A DNA stretch of 44,026 nucleotides from an uncultured Collinsella sp. (GCA_900543025.1 UQPP01000015.1:1-44026), one strand, 5' to 3'; numbered from the stretch's first letter, positions 24,497 to 33,184 are shown. The notes: generated by a model not told the origin, from the sequence alone. Program-made: numbers and translations.

Positions 24497-25396
24497 TCAC
24501 TCCGGATCAAACGACATGTCGCCCGAACCGACCTCAAAACGATACGTAGCAGACTTATCGCCGTTATCGAATTCAAGATTCAAAATGGTCTCGCCGTCGT
24601 AGCCAAGCGGAAGGAAATCGCTCTCAAAGTCGCCGCTGCCCAAGGTGAGGCTCGCCTTAAAGCCCGTCGAGTTCGGAACCGTCATCTCCACATCGCCCGA
24701 GCCCACACTCACGTCCATCGACTTCGCGGGGGCCTGGTAGAGCTCGAACGTCACATCGCCCGAACCGACCTCGGCATTCAGGGTATCGGTCACGGTGCCC
24801 GTAAACTCAACGTCTCCAGAGTCCAAAGTCAGGTTGAGGTCATGACACGCAATGCCCGCGACCGTCAGGTCACCCGATCCTACATTCGCTGTAATGCCCA
24901 CCATGTTATCGGCAACTTCGCGCGGCAGTTCGACGGTAACCGTGCGGTCAATGGCGCGCTCGTCATCGCAATCGAACTGGCGAATCTTGAGCGTAGAGCC
25001 CTTGATTTCGGCCAGGTTCTGGGTTGTCGCATCGAAGGCAACGGTCCCCGTTGCCACGCGACCGCTTTCAATTACGCGCACTGGCCCGCTGGAGACGTGT
25101 TTGACCTCGACCGTGCCCGACGTCACGTCCAAGTCAAGCGATGTGAACGCGTCGGCATCAAAGGTTTCGCTCGAAAGCTGCTGAGGCTGAGCGGAATAGT
25201 TACCGCCATCCAAAAGATCGTCCTCGTCAACCGCATCGTCCATACCAGAGAAGCCGGATACAACATCGTCGAGATCCCACGGGCCATCAAAATGAATCAA
25301 AGTCCGCGAAATGCCAAAGACAAGTCCGATGATGAGCACAAACGCTCCGATGCCAACGCCCAAGCGTACCTTGGATTCATGCGAAAGCTTCATCAT
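24497..25396 (-). CDS. DUF4097-type beta-repeat protein, membrane anchored
   Basis: This is a 299-residue protein with one N-terminal membrane helix (about 10-28, RLGVGIGAFVLIIGLVFG) and an outside domain made of repeated strands carrying the motif VGSGDV/LGSGDF (for example ANVGSGDLTVAGI, EVGSGDVTFEL, SVGSGDVEMTV, TLGSGDFESDF, EVGSGDMSF). This repeat is the DUF4097/adhesin-like stack. Start overlaps the upstream HTH gene by 4 bases (ATGA); the second ATG at 25393 is nearly as good. Family members often sit in envelope-stress operons (LiaX/YvlB-like). Here it is coupled to an XRE regulator with a membrane part, which fits an envelope-sensing pair. Confidence 0.85.
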   Translation of the reverse strand: MMKLSHESKVRLGVGIGAFVLIIGLVFGISRTLIHFDGPWDLDDVVSGFSGMDDAVDEDDLLDGGNYSAQPQQLSSETFDADAFTSLDLDVTSGTVEVKHVSSGPVRVIESGRVATGTVAFDATTQNLAEIKGSTLKIRQFDCDDERAIDRTVTVELPREVADNMVGITANVGSGDLTVAGIACHDLNLTLDSGDVEFTGTVTDTLNAEVGSGDVTFELYQAPAKSMDVSVGSGDVEMTVPNSTGFKASLTLGSGDFESDFLPLGYDGETILNLEFDNGDKSATYRFEVGSGDMSFDPE

Positions 25397-26115
25397 TCAT
25401 CACTCTCTTTGGCAATCGGCTCAGCGGTAGTCGCGGTAGCCACGTCAGCATCAGATTCCGCAGAAGTATCCTTCCCCTGGGCCTTGACCGCCACCGCCGC
25501 CGAACCAACCTGAATATCCCCGCGCGCCCAATCGCCATCGAGCGCACGCACCACCCAGTGATAGATGGGAATCGTAAAGAAGATCAGTGCGGCAAAGGGG
25601 CCGGCACCAAACAGGAACATCAGCAAAAAGAACAGCAGCCAGCACACGGCCCAATACGGGAACGACTGGAACGGGCCCTTCACCGGAGTCGAGCCAACCG
25701 CACCGCCACTCGTCGCCTGCGCCGTAGCGGCATTGGCGGCCTGTGCACTCCAGCTTGCCGCTTGCGCCGCCTTGACGGCGGCATCACTCGCCTGCGTTGC
25801 CGCCTCGGTGGCACGTGCCGCCGCCTCATGGGTGCGTGCGCGCTCTGCCGCCTCGGCCTCGCGTTGGCGAGCGCGGTCCTCGTTCTCAAACTCGATATCG
25901 TCCTCAATCTCGTCGCTCGGATTGAGCAACTCGTCCAAGCTCACGCCATAGAGTTTGGCGAGCGAGATCAGGTTCTCGGTATCGGGTGAGCTCTCCGCGC
26001 GCTCCCATTTACTGACCGCCTGGCGCGACAGCCCCAGCTTTCGCGCCAGCCCTTCTTGGCTAAAGCCTTTGCTGCGGCGAAGGTCGGCGAGCCGCTGCGC
26101 AGTTTCTACATTCAT
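25393..26115 (-). CDS. XRE-family regulator with C-terminal membrane helices
   Basis: This is a 240-residue protein. The N-terminal helix-turn-helix (residues about 4-58, QRLADLRRSKGFSQEGLARK, LSRQAVSKWERAESSPDTEN) is typical XRE. An acidic stretch and an Ala/Arg-rich coiled region (EAAERARTHEAAARATEAAT) follow. Two hydrophobic helices (about 172-205) and a C-terminal cytosolic tail end the protein. The ATG at 26115 has a perfect AGGAGG; the longer frame upstream lacks one. Membrane-tethered XRE proteins paired with DUF4097 genes are seen in Gram-positive bacteria. The target promoter is unknown; autoregulation is plausible, since it is first in the operon. Confidence 0.88.
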   Translation of the reverse strand: MNVETAQRLADLRRSKGFSQEGLARKLGLSRQAVSKWERAESSPDTENLISLAKLYGVSLDELLNPSDEIEDDIEFENEDRARQREAEAAERARTHEAAARATEAATQASDAAVKAAQAASWSAQAANAATAQATSGGAVGSTPVKGPFQSFPYWAVCWLLFFLLMFLFGAGPFAALIFFTIPIYHWVVRALDGDWARGDIQVGSAAVAVKAQGKDTSAESDADVATATTAEPIAKESDE

Positions 26116-26233
26116 GGTTCCTCCTATGTGATGCCAGCCGTGCCGCCGGACCGTTTTTGTTCTTAAGGCGCCTTGCACAGTTAAAATTCTATCCGCCACC
26201 GCCAAAAACATGCCACCTATTCTAGTGAGATTT

Positions 26234-26262
26234 TTGACAACCGGCGGTTGCGGGTGCATATG
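26234..26262 (+). promoter_or_regulatory. Candidate promoter with palindromic operator in the spacer
   Basis: TTGACA (26234-26239) is followed after 17 bases by CATATG (3 of 6 to the -10 consensus). The spacer holds CAACCGGCGGTTG (26238-26250), a perfect palindrome around a central G. It lies on the + strand between the divergent XRE gene and the methyltransferase, so it could drive the latter and be repressed by a dimer. Confidence 0.4.
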
Positions 26263-26382
26263 AGCTGCGGAAATGTGTCCAAACAAAGCAATGACCCGTA
26301 GCTTGGTTGTCCCCGTTGCGGCGTTAACGGTAGTATGGTCGTACTGTTAATTCCGCACCGCCAACGGAGGGAGTTCCGCGCC

Positions 26383-27255
26383 GTGAACCGCGATTTCGCC
26401 TCATCGCTCATCCAGCTCAACAACACGTTCTATCGCGAGCACTCCGCCTCCTTCTCCGATACGCGCCAGGCCCCGTGGCCCGGCTGGGTGCGCACCATGG
26501 ACATCGCGCTCGGGCAGCTCGACGTCGCCACGATCGAGCATCCCGTCCGCGTCTTCGATCTTGCCTGCGGCAATATGCGATTCGAGAATTTTGCCGCCGG
26601 CGGCGCACTTGCCGCCAAGGGCGTCGACGGCGCAAACCCCTCGGCAGATGCCAGCTGCCCGTTTGAGTTCTATGGTGTCGACTCGTGTCAAGATTTGGCT
26701 ATCGATGCACATGGCCACGCCCTGCGCATTCCCAACCTGCACTTCCAGGAGCTCGACGTGCTCGACGCCCTTATGAAGCTCAACCCCGCCGAGACGCCCG
26801 ACGTGCTTTTCGACGCCCCGCTCGCCGACATCTCGGTCTGCTTTGGCTTTATGCACCACGTGCCGTCGTGCGAGTACCGCGTACGCGTACTCGACGCCCT
26901 GGTGCGGCAGACGCGCCCGGGCGGCATCATCGCCATCAGCTTTTGGGAGTTTATGAACGACGAGCGCATGGCGCGCAAGGCCGTTCGCGCCGAGGCCCGC
27001 GCCGAGCTCACCCCGCCGTTTGAGGGTTACGATTCCGCGCAGTTTGAAGCCGGCGACCACCTCATTGGCTGGCAAAACGACCGCCACGCCTACCGCTATT
27101 GTCATCACTTTGACGATCAGCAGATCACCGACCTGGTGCGCGGCGTCCGTACGTTCTACAAGAGCGGCGAGGTCCCCGTGCGCGAGCTTGAGCGCTTCCA
27201 TGCCGACGGTCGCAGCGGCGAGCTCAATCGCTATGTGATTCTCAAGCGCCTGTAG
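26383..27255 (+). CDS. SAM-dependent methyltransferase, substrate unknown
   Basis: This is a 290-residue class I methyltransferase. The AdoMet motif is FDLACGNMRFENFAAGG (about residues 56-72), followed by the acidic YGVDSCQDLAIDAHGHAL and the late strand ISVCFGFMHHVPS, then RQTRPGGIIAISFWEFMND, all typical of the fold. The start GTG at 26383 is preferred over the frame to 26335 because GGAGGGAG precedes it by about 11 bases; the earlier residues have no homology-like pattern. No neighbouring biosynthetic genes identify the substrate. An inverted repeat plus T-run follows the stop. Confidence 0.82.
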   Translation: MNRDFASSLIQLNNTFYREHSASFSDTRQAPWPGWVRTMDIALGQLDVATIEHPVRVFDLACGNMRFENFAAGGALAAKGVDGANPSADASCPFEFYGVDSCQDLAIDAHGHALRIPNLHFQELDVLDALMKLNPAETPDVLFDAPLADISVCFGFMHHVPSCEYRVRVLDALVRQTRPGGIIAISFWEFMNDERMARKAVRAEARAELTPPFEGYDSAQFEAGDHLIGWQNDRHAYRYCHHFDDQQITDLVRGVRTFYKSGEVPVRELERFHADGRSGELNRYVILKRL

Positions 27256-27317
27256 GCACCGACGACTCGCCGTCGAGCCGCACAGCGTCTTTCGGGCAAA
27301 CTATGCCTACCCTTTTT
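27252..27317 (+). terminator. Long-loop terminator candidate after the methyltransferase
   Basis: GTAGGCA (27252-27258, including the stop codon) pairs with TGCCTAC (27304-27310), followed by CC and six T. The 45-nt loop contains its own CGACG/CGTCG hairpin. Unusual in length but well placed before trmB. Confidence 0.45.
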
Positions 27318-27374
27318 TCAACCCATTGACGGAACGCGCAGCTATGCGTTCCATACTTATGACCAAGGAGCCTC

Positions 27375-28214
27375 ATGGGAGCCGTCCACGTTCGCACGCC
27401 TAAGAACTTTGTGCTCGAGGAGCGCCTGGAGCGCTACGCCGATGCGATTGAGACGAACCCCGAGGCCTATGTCGGAGATTGGCGCAAGGCCTGTGCGCCC
27501 GCAGGCAGCAAGCCCTTCGAACACCTTCATCTGGATCTGGGCTGTGGCAAGGGAACCTATCTGGTCGAGCGCGCCCACCGCGAGCCCGACACCCTCTTTA
27601 TCGGCATGGACCAGGAGCCCATCTGCATCGCCTATGCCGCGCAGAAAATCTGCGAACAGGGGCTATCCAACGCACTCGTCCTGCCCCGAGGCGCCGCATC
27701 GCTGCCACAGCTGTTTGCCGCAGGCGAGCTCGATGCCATCACCATTAACTTTCCCACGCCGCAGCCCAAGGCCAAGTACGCTAAAAAACGACTCGTCCAT
27801 GTCGACCATCTGATGCTCTACCGCCCGCCCTTTTCAGCCGGCGCTACCGTCACACTGCGCACCGATAGCAAGCCGTTGCGCGATTACGCCCTGGGACAGT
27901 TTGCCGCGGCCGGCTACGATACGCTTTGGGTAAGCGACGACGTCCGCCGCGACCATCCCGAGCACCCCGAGACCGAATATGAATGCCGCACGCGCGAGAT
28001 GGGTGCCGCTGTATATGGTATTTGCGCCACACCCGGCGCGCAGCCCAGCGATGAACAGCTCGCGGCGGGCCGCGCGCAGGAGCAAAGCCTTGCCTGCTAC
28101 CTGCCCGAAAACCTCGATGAGCTCACCTACGTGCCTCTCGGCATGGAAGATGCCGTCGAGAACTTTAGAAACCGCGCCCGCAAAGGCAAGAAGCGCCTGC
28201 CGCAAGAGTCCTAG
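27375..28214 (+). CDS. trmB: tRNA (guanine-N7-)-methyltransferase
   Basis: The enzyme methylates G46 of tRNA with AdoMet. It has 279 residues, longer than typical TrmB (about 210-240), with an extra C-terminal tail. The AdoMet loop is LHLDLGCGKGTYLV (about 51-64), followed by GMDQEPICIAYAA and RGAASLPQLFAAGELDAI. The substrate loop reads NFPTPQPKAKYAKKR in place of the usual NFPDPWPK(K/R)RHxKRR pattern, a noticeable divergence. The late TEYECR keeps the family's T-x-Y-E motif. ATG at 27375 has AAGGAG five bases upstream. It stands alone between two terminator-like signals; a 123-bp repeat follows 65 bases after the stop. Confidence 0.88.
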   Translation: MGAVHVRTPKNFVLEERLERYADAIETNPEAYVGDWRKACAPAGSKPFEHLHLDLGCGKGTYLVERAHREPDTLFIGMDQEPICIAYAAQKICEQGLSNALVLPRGAASLPQLFAAGELDAITINFPTPQPKAKYAKKRLVHVDHLMLYRPPFSAGATVTLRTDSKPLRDYALGQFAAAGYDTLWVSDDVRRDHPEHPETEYECRTREMGAAVYGICATPGAQPSDEQLAAGRAQEQSLACYLPENLDELTYVPLGMEDAVENFRNRARKGKKRLPQES

Positions 28215-28279
28215 GGGCTTCTGATGGTCGCGGCGTCGGCAAACAAGCGCAAATAGGCGCTAGCGAACGGCCCTCAAGC

Positions 28280-28402
28280 CTAAGTGAGTAGACTTTTTTG
28301 CAATAGCCAAGCACAGCCCGCATAGCGAAACATAAAACCGCAGGTAGATCCCTTGTGCAAAAGCCATGTGCTCGCAATATCGCAAAAAGTCTACTCACTT
28401 AG
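28280..28402. repeat. 123-bp inverted-ended repeat, copy 1
   Basis: The ends are CTAAGTGAGTAGACTTTTT and its reverse complement AAAAAGTCTACTCACTTAG. The interior has a conserved core (CCGCAGGTAGATCCCTTGT at about element position 59-77). Exactly the same length as copies at 38004 and 39424 and in the same orientation. It fills most of the 310-base gap between trmB and the helicase gene, which otherwise has no recognisable feature. Inner bases beyond the ends still pair partly (GCAATA..AGCACA with TGTGCT..), so the whole unit can fold into a long hairpin with the conserved core in the loop. Confidence 0.9.
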
Positions 28403-28524
28403 CTAGCGACTACACTAAACGGCTGGGCAGAACGCCCATTTCCTGCATTTTCTCGCGCGCTGGCACCCCGCGCCGCTGCTACGCCATAATAGTTGGCGGA
28501 CAAACGGCGAGAGAAAGCAACCAC

Positions 28525-31206
28525 ATGGCACAGACCACGACAGATACTTCCGCCAGCACCGTTTCTGGCGCCGGCGCCGCCAGCTCGTTCTCGGGTGGCA
28601 CGGGAACCGAAGCCGAGTTCGGCTCGCTCGGCGCGCTCTCCCCCACCTGGTGGGAGCCCGAGGACGGCAGCGAGCCCGAACCATGGCTCACGCCCGATCG
28701 GGCCTTCGAACGCTTCTTTGAATGGACGAGCGATCGCGGCATTGAGCTGTGGGACCACCAGGAAGAGGCCCTCATGGACCTAGCCGCCGGAGATCACGTC
28801 ATTTTGGGAACACCGACCGGATCGGGTAAATCGCTCGTCGCATTGGGCATGCTCTTTATGGGCATGGCACAGGGCAAACGCTGTTATTACACGGCCCCTA
28901 TCAAGGCCCTGGTCAGCGAAAAGTTCTTCGATCTGGTACAGGTGCTCGGCCGCGATAACGTCGGCATGATCACCGGCGACACGCATATCAACACCAAGGC
29001 GCCCGTCATCTGCTGCACGGCCGAAATCCTTGCCAACGATGCGCTGCGCGAGGGTGAGGACGCCGACGTGGGCTGCGTCGCCATGGACGAGTTTCACTAC
29101 TTTGCCGACCCCGACCGCGGTTGGGCCTGGCAGGTGCCGCTGCTCACCCTGCCCCACACGCAATTCATGCTCATGAGCGCCACGCTCGGCGATGTCACCG
29201 CGATCGCCGCCTCGCTCGAGGAGCACACCGGCGCTGCTTGCGACTTGGTTGTCGATGCCCCGCGTCCCGTTCCGCTGAGCTACGACTATGTGACGACCTC
29301 CCTCGAGGGCACGGTCGAGCTCGCCATGCGCCGCGGCGAGGCCCCGCTCTATATCGTGCACTTTAGCCAGGATGCCGCCCTTGCGACGGCACAGTCGCTC
29401 GCCAATTTTGGCATCGCCAGCAAGGAGCAGCGCGAGGCCATTAAGGAAGCTGCCAAGGGAACGAGCTTCTCGACGGCCTTTGGCAAGATTCTCAAGCGCC
29501 TGCTTGGATGCGGCGTCGGCGTGCACCATGCTGGCATGTTGCCGCGCTATCGCCTGCTGGTCGAGCGCTTGGCGCAGCAGGGTCTGCTGCCCGTCATCTG
29601 CGGCACCGATACGCTCGGCGTCGGCATCAACGTACCCATCCACACCGTGGTGCTCACCGCGCTCACCAAGTTCGATGGCTACAAGATGCGTCGTCTGCGC
29701 GCCCGCGAGTTCCACCAGATTGCCGGTCGCGCCGGCCGCTCGGGCTTCGACACCGAGGGCATGGTCATTGCCGAGGCGCCGGAGCATGAAATCGAGAATG
29801 CCAAACTTATGGCCAAGGCGGGCGATGACCCCAAGAAGCTCCGCAAGATCAAAAAGAAGAAGGCCCCCGAGGGCTTTGTCACCTGGAACAAGCAGACCTT
29901 TGAGCGCCTGATCGAGACGCAGCCCGAGACGCTCAAGCCGCGCCTGCGCATCACGCACTCCATGGTGATTAGCGTGGTCGAGCAGGGCGGCGATGCCCGA
30001 ACCCGCGTACACGACCTCATCGAGACGAGTCTGCAGACTCCCGAGGAAAAGGCAAAGCTCGAGGTTCGTGCCGACGAAATCTTCGCCACGCTCATCGATT
30101 CCGGCGTCGTCGTTCGCACCGAGGTGCCGCCCGCGCCTGACGCTCCGGCTGACGCCGCACCAGACATCGACTATGCGCTGACGGTCGATCTGCCCGAGGA
30201 CTTTGCGCTCGACCAGCCGCTCTCGCCGTTTTTGCTTGCCGCGCTGGAGCTGCTCGACCCCGAGAGTGAGACCTATACCATGGATCTGATCTCGATGGTC
30301 GAGGCAACGCTCGAGGACCCCAAGCAGGTATTGCGCGCACAGGAGCGCGCCGCGCGCGACCGCGCGATGGCCGAAATGAAGGCTGACGGCGTCGATTATG
30401 AGGAACGCCTGGAGCGCATCCAGGATGTCACCTACGAAAAGCCGCTCGAGGACTTGCTCGATGCCGCCTTCGACAAGTACTGCCAAGAAGTACCCTGGGC
30501 CAACGACTACCAGCTCTCACCCAAGAGTGTCCTGCGCGACATGTTGGAGAGCGCGAGCGACTTTAAGGGCTATATCCAAAAGCTCGGCATCGCCCGCTCC
30601 GAGGGCATTTTGCTTCGCTACCTAGCAGAGGCCTACCGTTCGCTCGACCGCACCGTGCCCATCGAGAAGCGCGACGAGCGCCTGCGCGACATCATCTCGT
30701 GGCTGGGCTTTGTGGTGCGCTCGGTGGACTCGAGCCTTGTGGACGAGTGGGAGAACGCCGGCAACCCCGCTGCACTCGACGCCGCACCGCCGCAGGGCAT
30801 CGACGAGGTCGTTGCGGACCGTCGCGGCTGCACGCTGTTGGTGCGCAACGCACTCTTCCGCCGCGTGACCCTTGCCGCCCGCGAGCACGTTCGCGACTTG
30901 GGCGAGCTCGATGAGGACTGGGGCATGAGCGAGGTCCGCTGGCAAAGGGCGCTCGACGCCTATCACGAGCAACACGAGGAAATCCTCACCGACGGAGATG
31001 CCCGCAGTGCCGCGATGTTTTCCATCGATGAATCCGACGAGAAGACCGATCACGTGTGGCACGTGCACCAGATCTTTGCCGACGAAGATGGCGACCACGA
31101 TTTTGGCATCATGGGCGATGTCGATCTGGACGCCACGCAAGACGGCGGCGAGGTCATCTTCAAAAACTACCGCGTCGGCTTTATCGAGGACCTGCTCGAG
31201 AACTAG
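28525..31206 (+). CDS. DUF3516-type Ski2-like superfamily 2 helicase
   Basis: This is an 893-residue helicase. A Ser/Gly/Thr-rich N-terminus (1-38) precedes the RecA lobes: motif I GTPTGSGKS (95-103), the DEFH box at 188-191, MLMSATLGDV, GVGVHHAGMLPRYRLLVE, then VICGTDTLGVGINVPIHTVV and QIAGRAGRSGFD. After about residue 500 comes the long DUF3516 region, with KSVLRDMLESASDFKGYIQ, EGILLRYLAEAYRSLDRTVP and a closing acidic segment. The layout matches actinobacterial homologues of Ski2/Mtr4 RNA helicases, so a role in RNA unwinding or turnover is inferred. The ATG at 28525 has only a weak GAGAGAAAG site; the frame upstream runs through repeat copy 1 and is not credible. A strong terminator follows. 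Confidence 0.9.
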   Translation: MAQTTTDTSASTVSGAGAASSFSGGTGTEAEFGSLGALSPTWWEPEDGSEPEPWLTPDRAFERFFEWTSDRGIELWDHQEEALMDLAAGDHVILGTPTGSGKSLVALGMLFMGMAQGKRCYYTAPIKALVSEKFFDLVQVLGRDNVGMITGDTHINTKAPVICCTAEILANDALREGEDADVGCVAMDEFHYFADPDRGWAWQVPLLTLPHTQFMLMSATLGDVTAIAASLEEHTGAACDLVVDAPRPVPLSYDYVTTSLEGTVELAMRRGEAPLYIVHFSQDAALATAQSLANFGIASKEQREAIKEAAKGTSFSTAFGKILKRLLGCGVGVHHAGMLPRYRLLVERLAQQGLLPVICGTDTLGVGINVPIHTVVLTALTKFDGYKMRRLRAREFHQIAGRAGRSGFDTEGMVIAEAPEHEIENAKLMAKAGDDPKKLRKIKKKKAPEGFVTWNKQTFERLIETQPETLKPRLRITHSMVISVVEQGGDARTRVHDLIETSLQTPEEKAKLEVRADEIFATLIDSGVVVRTEVPPAPDAPADAAPDIDYALTVDLPEDFALDQPLSPFLLAALELLDPESETYTMDLISMVEATLEDPKQVLRAQERAARDRAMAEMKADGVDYEERLERIQDVTYEKPLEDLLDAAFDKYCQEVPWANDYQLSPKSVLRDMLESASDFKGYIQKLGIARSEGILLRYLAEAYRSLDRTVPIEKRDERLRDIISWLGFVVRSVDSSLVDEWENAGNPAALDAAPPQGIDEVVADRRGCTLLVRNALFRRVTLAAREHVRDLGELDEDWGMSEVRWQRALDAYHEQHEEILTDGDARSAAMFSIDESDEKTDHVWHVHQIFADEDGDHDFGIMGDVDLDATQDGGEVIFKNYRVGFIEDLLEN

Positions 31207-31230
31207 CCGACCATACTGGAACGAAACGAA

Positions 31231-31269
31231 GCGGGGCCGCTGGCAACATCGCCAGCGGCCCCGCTTTTT
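31231..31269 (+). terminator. Strong intrinsic terminator after the DUF3516 helicase
   Basis: A 14-bp perfect stem (31231-31244 with 31251-31264, GCGGGGCCGCTGGC) with a 6-nt loop is followed by five T. The DUF2130 gene converges from the right, ending at 31287. Confidence 0.95.
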
Positions 31270-31286
31270 GCGCGATACGCTATCCC

Positions 31287-33044
31287 CTACTCGGTATCCT
31301 CGACCTCATACGAATCCGCCTCGGCTGGCTCATCGTTTGTCTCTGTCGCAGCCCCGCGCGCCTCGTCAAACGCGGCCTTCATGGTCTTGTTGCCCCACGT
31401 GAGCTTGCGAATGGTAAGATCGTCGGCCTTCTTGTTGGCTAGGCGCAGATTGTTCTCGGAGGACAGCAACGCCTCCTTGGTTTTCTGCAGATGGCTAATC
31501 GTCTTGTCGATCTCATCAATCGCCGTTTGGAACTTGCGGCTCGCGATCTCGTAGTTGCGGCCGAAATCGTTCTTGAACTTTTCCATCTTGGCTTCGAAGT
31601 TCGTGACGTCGATATTCTGCTGTTTGTACTCCGCCAGCTCCTGCTTATAGCGCAGCGAACCCATGGCGGCGTTACGAAGAAGTGTAATCATGGGAATAAA
31701 GAACTGCGGACGAATCACGTACATCTTCTCATAGCGATAACTCACGTCGACGATACCCGCGTTATAGAGGTCACTCTCGGGCTCCAGCAGGGTGCAGAGC
31801 ACCGCATACTCGCAGCCTTTCTGGCGACGATCGTGATCGAGTTTCTTAAAGAAATCCTCGTTCTTGTGTTTGGTCGCGGTCTCGTCGTTCTCGTTTTTCA
31901 TCTCGAACATAATTGAGATGACCTCGTTGCCGCTCGCGTCGCACTCGCGGAAAATGAAGTCGCCCTTGGTGCCCTCAGACGCATCGTTATCTTTCTCGAA
32001 GTACGCGTTGGGAAACGCCGTCATGCGCAGACGGTTGAACTCGGTCTCGCAGTGCTGCTCGAGCGACTCGCCCACCATCTTGGTGGACAGGCGGACCTTC
32101 ATGTCCTTAAGGCGCTCAATCTCTTCATCCTTGTAGCGAATCAGGTCATCGCTCGCGCGCTTGGCCTGCGCGAGCTCGAGCTCGTGTGCCGCCTTGGCTT
32201 GCTCCTCGCGAGAATCGCGCACCGCCAGCTCGCTCGTCAGCTTGGCACGTGCCTCATCGCGCTCTCGCTCCGCCGCGGCGACCGCCTCTGACAGGTTCAT
32301 TTTTGCCATCAGTTCCTGCTCACGCAGCTGGGCACGCAGGCCCTCGGCCTCTTGCTCGGACTGAGCCTTTGCGGCGGAAAACTTCTCTTGCACCTTCGCG
32401 CGATAGTCAGTAAGCGCGCGCTCGGCCTCGCTGCGAGCGGCATCGAGCTCACGCTGCGACTCTGCCGCGGCAGCGGCAAGCGCCATCTCCTGGGCCTTGT
32501 CCGCCGCGGCGAGCCTGGCCTGCAGCTCGGCAATCTGAGCGTCGCGCGCGGACAGGTCGTTTTGAACAGCATTGCGCGCCGCCGCCTCGGCAAGCCTGGC
32601 TTCATCATCTTTGCGCCCCAACTGCGCACGCAAATTGTCGATTTCGCGCTGAAGCTCGGCGTTTTCCTTTTGAGCATCGGCGCGGGCCTCAACCGCCGCA
32701 CGCTGGCTTGCACTCTCGCGCTCTGCGGCAGCGCCCTCGAGCTTGGCGCGCAGCTCGGCAAGCTCGGCATCGCGCTTGGCAACTTCTTGTGCCAGCTGCT
32801 GAGCTGCAGCGTTCTTCTGCTCGACAAGCTGGGCGTTGCGCTGAGACTCTGCCTCCTGCAAAGCGGCTGACGAACGCGAGCGCTCAAGCTCCAGCGCTTG
32901 CTCGCCCTCGCGCTGGACTGCCTTCACACGCTCGTCCAGGTCGCGCGAAAACTCGGCATCGCGTACTTGCTTGACGATATCCGCATAGCCGGATGCATCG
33001 ACCTTAAAAACTTCGCCACAATGCGGGCACTTAATCTCGTTCAT
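31287..33044 (-). CDS. DUF2130 coiled-coil protein
   Basis: This is a 585-residue protein. An N-terminal zinc-ribbon half (IKCPHCGEVFKVDASGYADI) is followed by a very long coiled coil rich in Ala/Glu/Gln/Arg (about 30-310, for example ELERSRSSAALQEAESQ) and then the DUF2130 core (about 320-510: STKMVGESLEQHCETEFNR, GDFIFRECD, MFEMKNENDET, KLDHDRRQKGCEYAVLCTLL). That core resembles a restriction-endonuclease-like fold (D/E and EMK residues), but this is my reading. The C-terminus is acidic. ATG at 33044 has GAGGAG upstream. Function is unknown; DUF2130 proteins have been linked loosely to DNA metabolism. Confidence 0.88.
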   Translation of the reverse strand: MNEIKCPHCGEVFKVDASGYADIVKQVRDAEFSRDLDERVKAVQREGEQALELERSRSSAALQEAESQRNAQLVEQKNAAAQQLAQEVAKRDAELAELRAKLEGAAAERESASQRAAVEARADAQKENAELQREIDNLRAQLGRKDDEARLAEAAARNAVQNDLSARDAQIAELQARLAAADKAQEMALAAAAAESQRELDAARSEAERALTDYRAKVQEKFSAAKAQSEQEAEGLRAQLREQELMAKMNLSEAVAAAERERDEARAKLTSELAVRDSREEQAKAAHELELAQAKRASDDLIRYKDEEIERLKDMKVRLSTKMVGESLEQHCETEFNRLRMTAFPNAYFEKDNDASEGTKGDFIFRECDASGNEVISIMFEMKNENDETATKHKNEDFFKKLDHDRRQKGCEYAVLCTLLEPESDLYNAGIVDVSYRYEKMYVIRPQFFIPMITLLRNAAMGSLRYKQELAEYKQQNIDVTNFEAKMEKFKNDFGRNYEIASRKFQTAIDEIDKTISHLQKTKEALLSSENNLRLANKKADDLTIRKLTWGNKTMKAAFDEARGAATETNDEPAEADSYEVEDTE

Positions 33045-33102
33045 AGCAGCTCCTCGATGGACGCAAATTTCGACCGCCTACACTCTACCGCGCCGCACGG
33101 AC

Positions 33103-33137
33103 AAAAAAGGCGCCGCTGCCATAATGGCAACGACGCC
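33103..33137 (-). terminator. Terminator for the minus-strand metallophosphatase transcript
   Basis: On the minus strand GGCGTCGTTGCCAT and ATGGCAGCGGCGCC (12 of 14 paired, one-base loop) are followed by six T (the A run at 33103-33108). It overlaps the end of the next repeat by four bases. Confidence 0.82.
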
Positions 33138-33182
33138 AGAGCCACCACAAAGGTGCCTGTCCCCTTTGTGGTGGTTCTGGCG
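33134..33182. repeat. Hairpin repeat with GGGGACAGGCACC core
   Basis: Arms CGCCAGAGCCACCACAAAGG (33134-33153) and CCTTTGTGGTGGTTCTGGCG (33163-33182) are complementary with one mismatch. The loop on the minus strand reads GGACAGGCA. It begins right at the metallophosphatase stop (33185). It resembles intergenic repeats I know from many Gram-positive genomes with the GGGGACAGGCACC core, and matches the design of the 19024 hairpin. Confidence 0.75.
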
Positions 33183-33184
33183 TC

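Noticed and set aside
21598..24549. Very long open frame (983 codons) on the + strand opposite spermidine-synthase-like and elp3
   Set aside because: It spans two genes with clear families on the minus strand and has His/Arg/Ala-rich content typical of high-GC antisense frames, with no ribosome site or domain.
28366..28524. Longer N-terminus for the DUF3516 helicase
   Set aside because: The in-frame extension runs through the right end of repeat copy 1 and the spacer, and lacks homology-like sequence.
28780..30486. 568-codon minus-strand frame opposite the DUF3516 helicase
   Set aside because: The + strand protein has all helicase motifs; the antisense frame is an artefact of codon bias.
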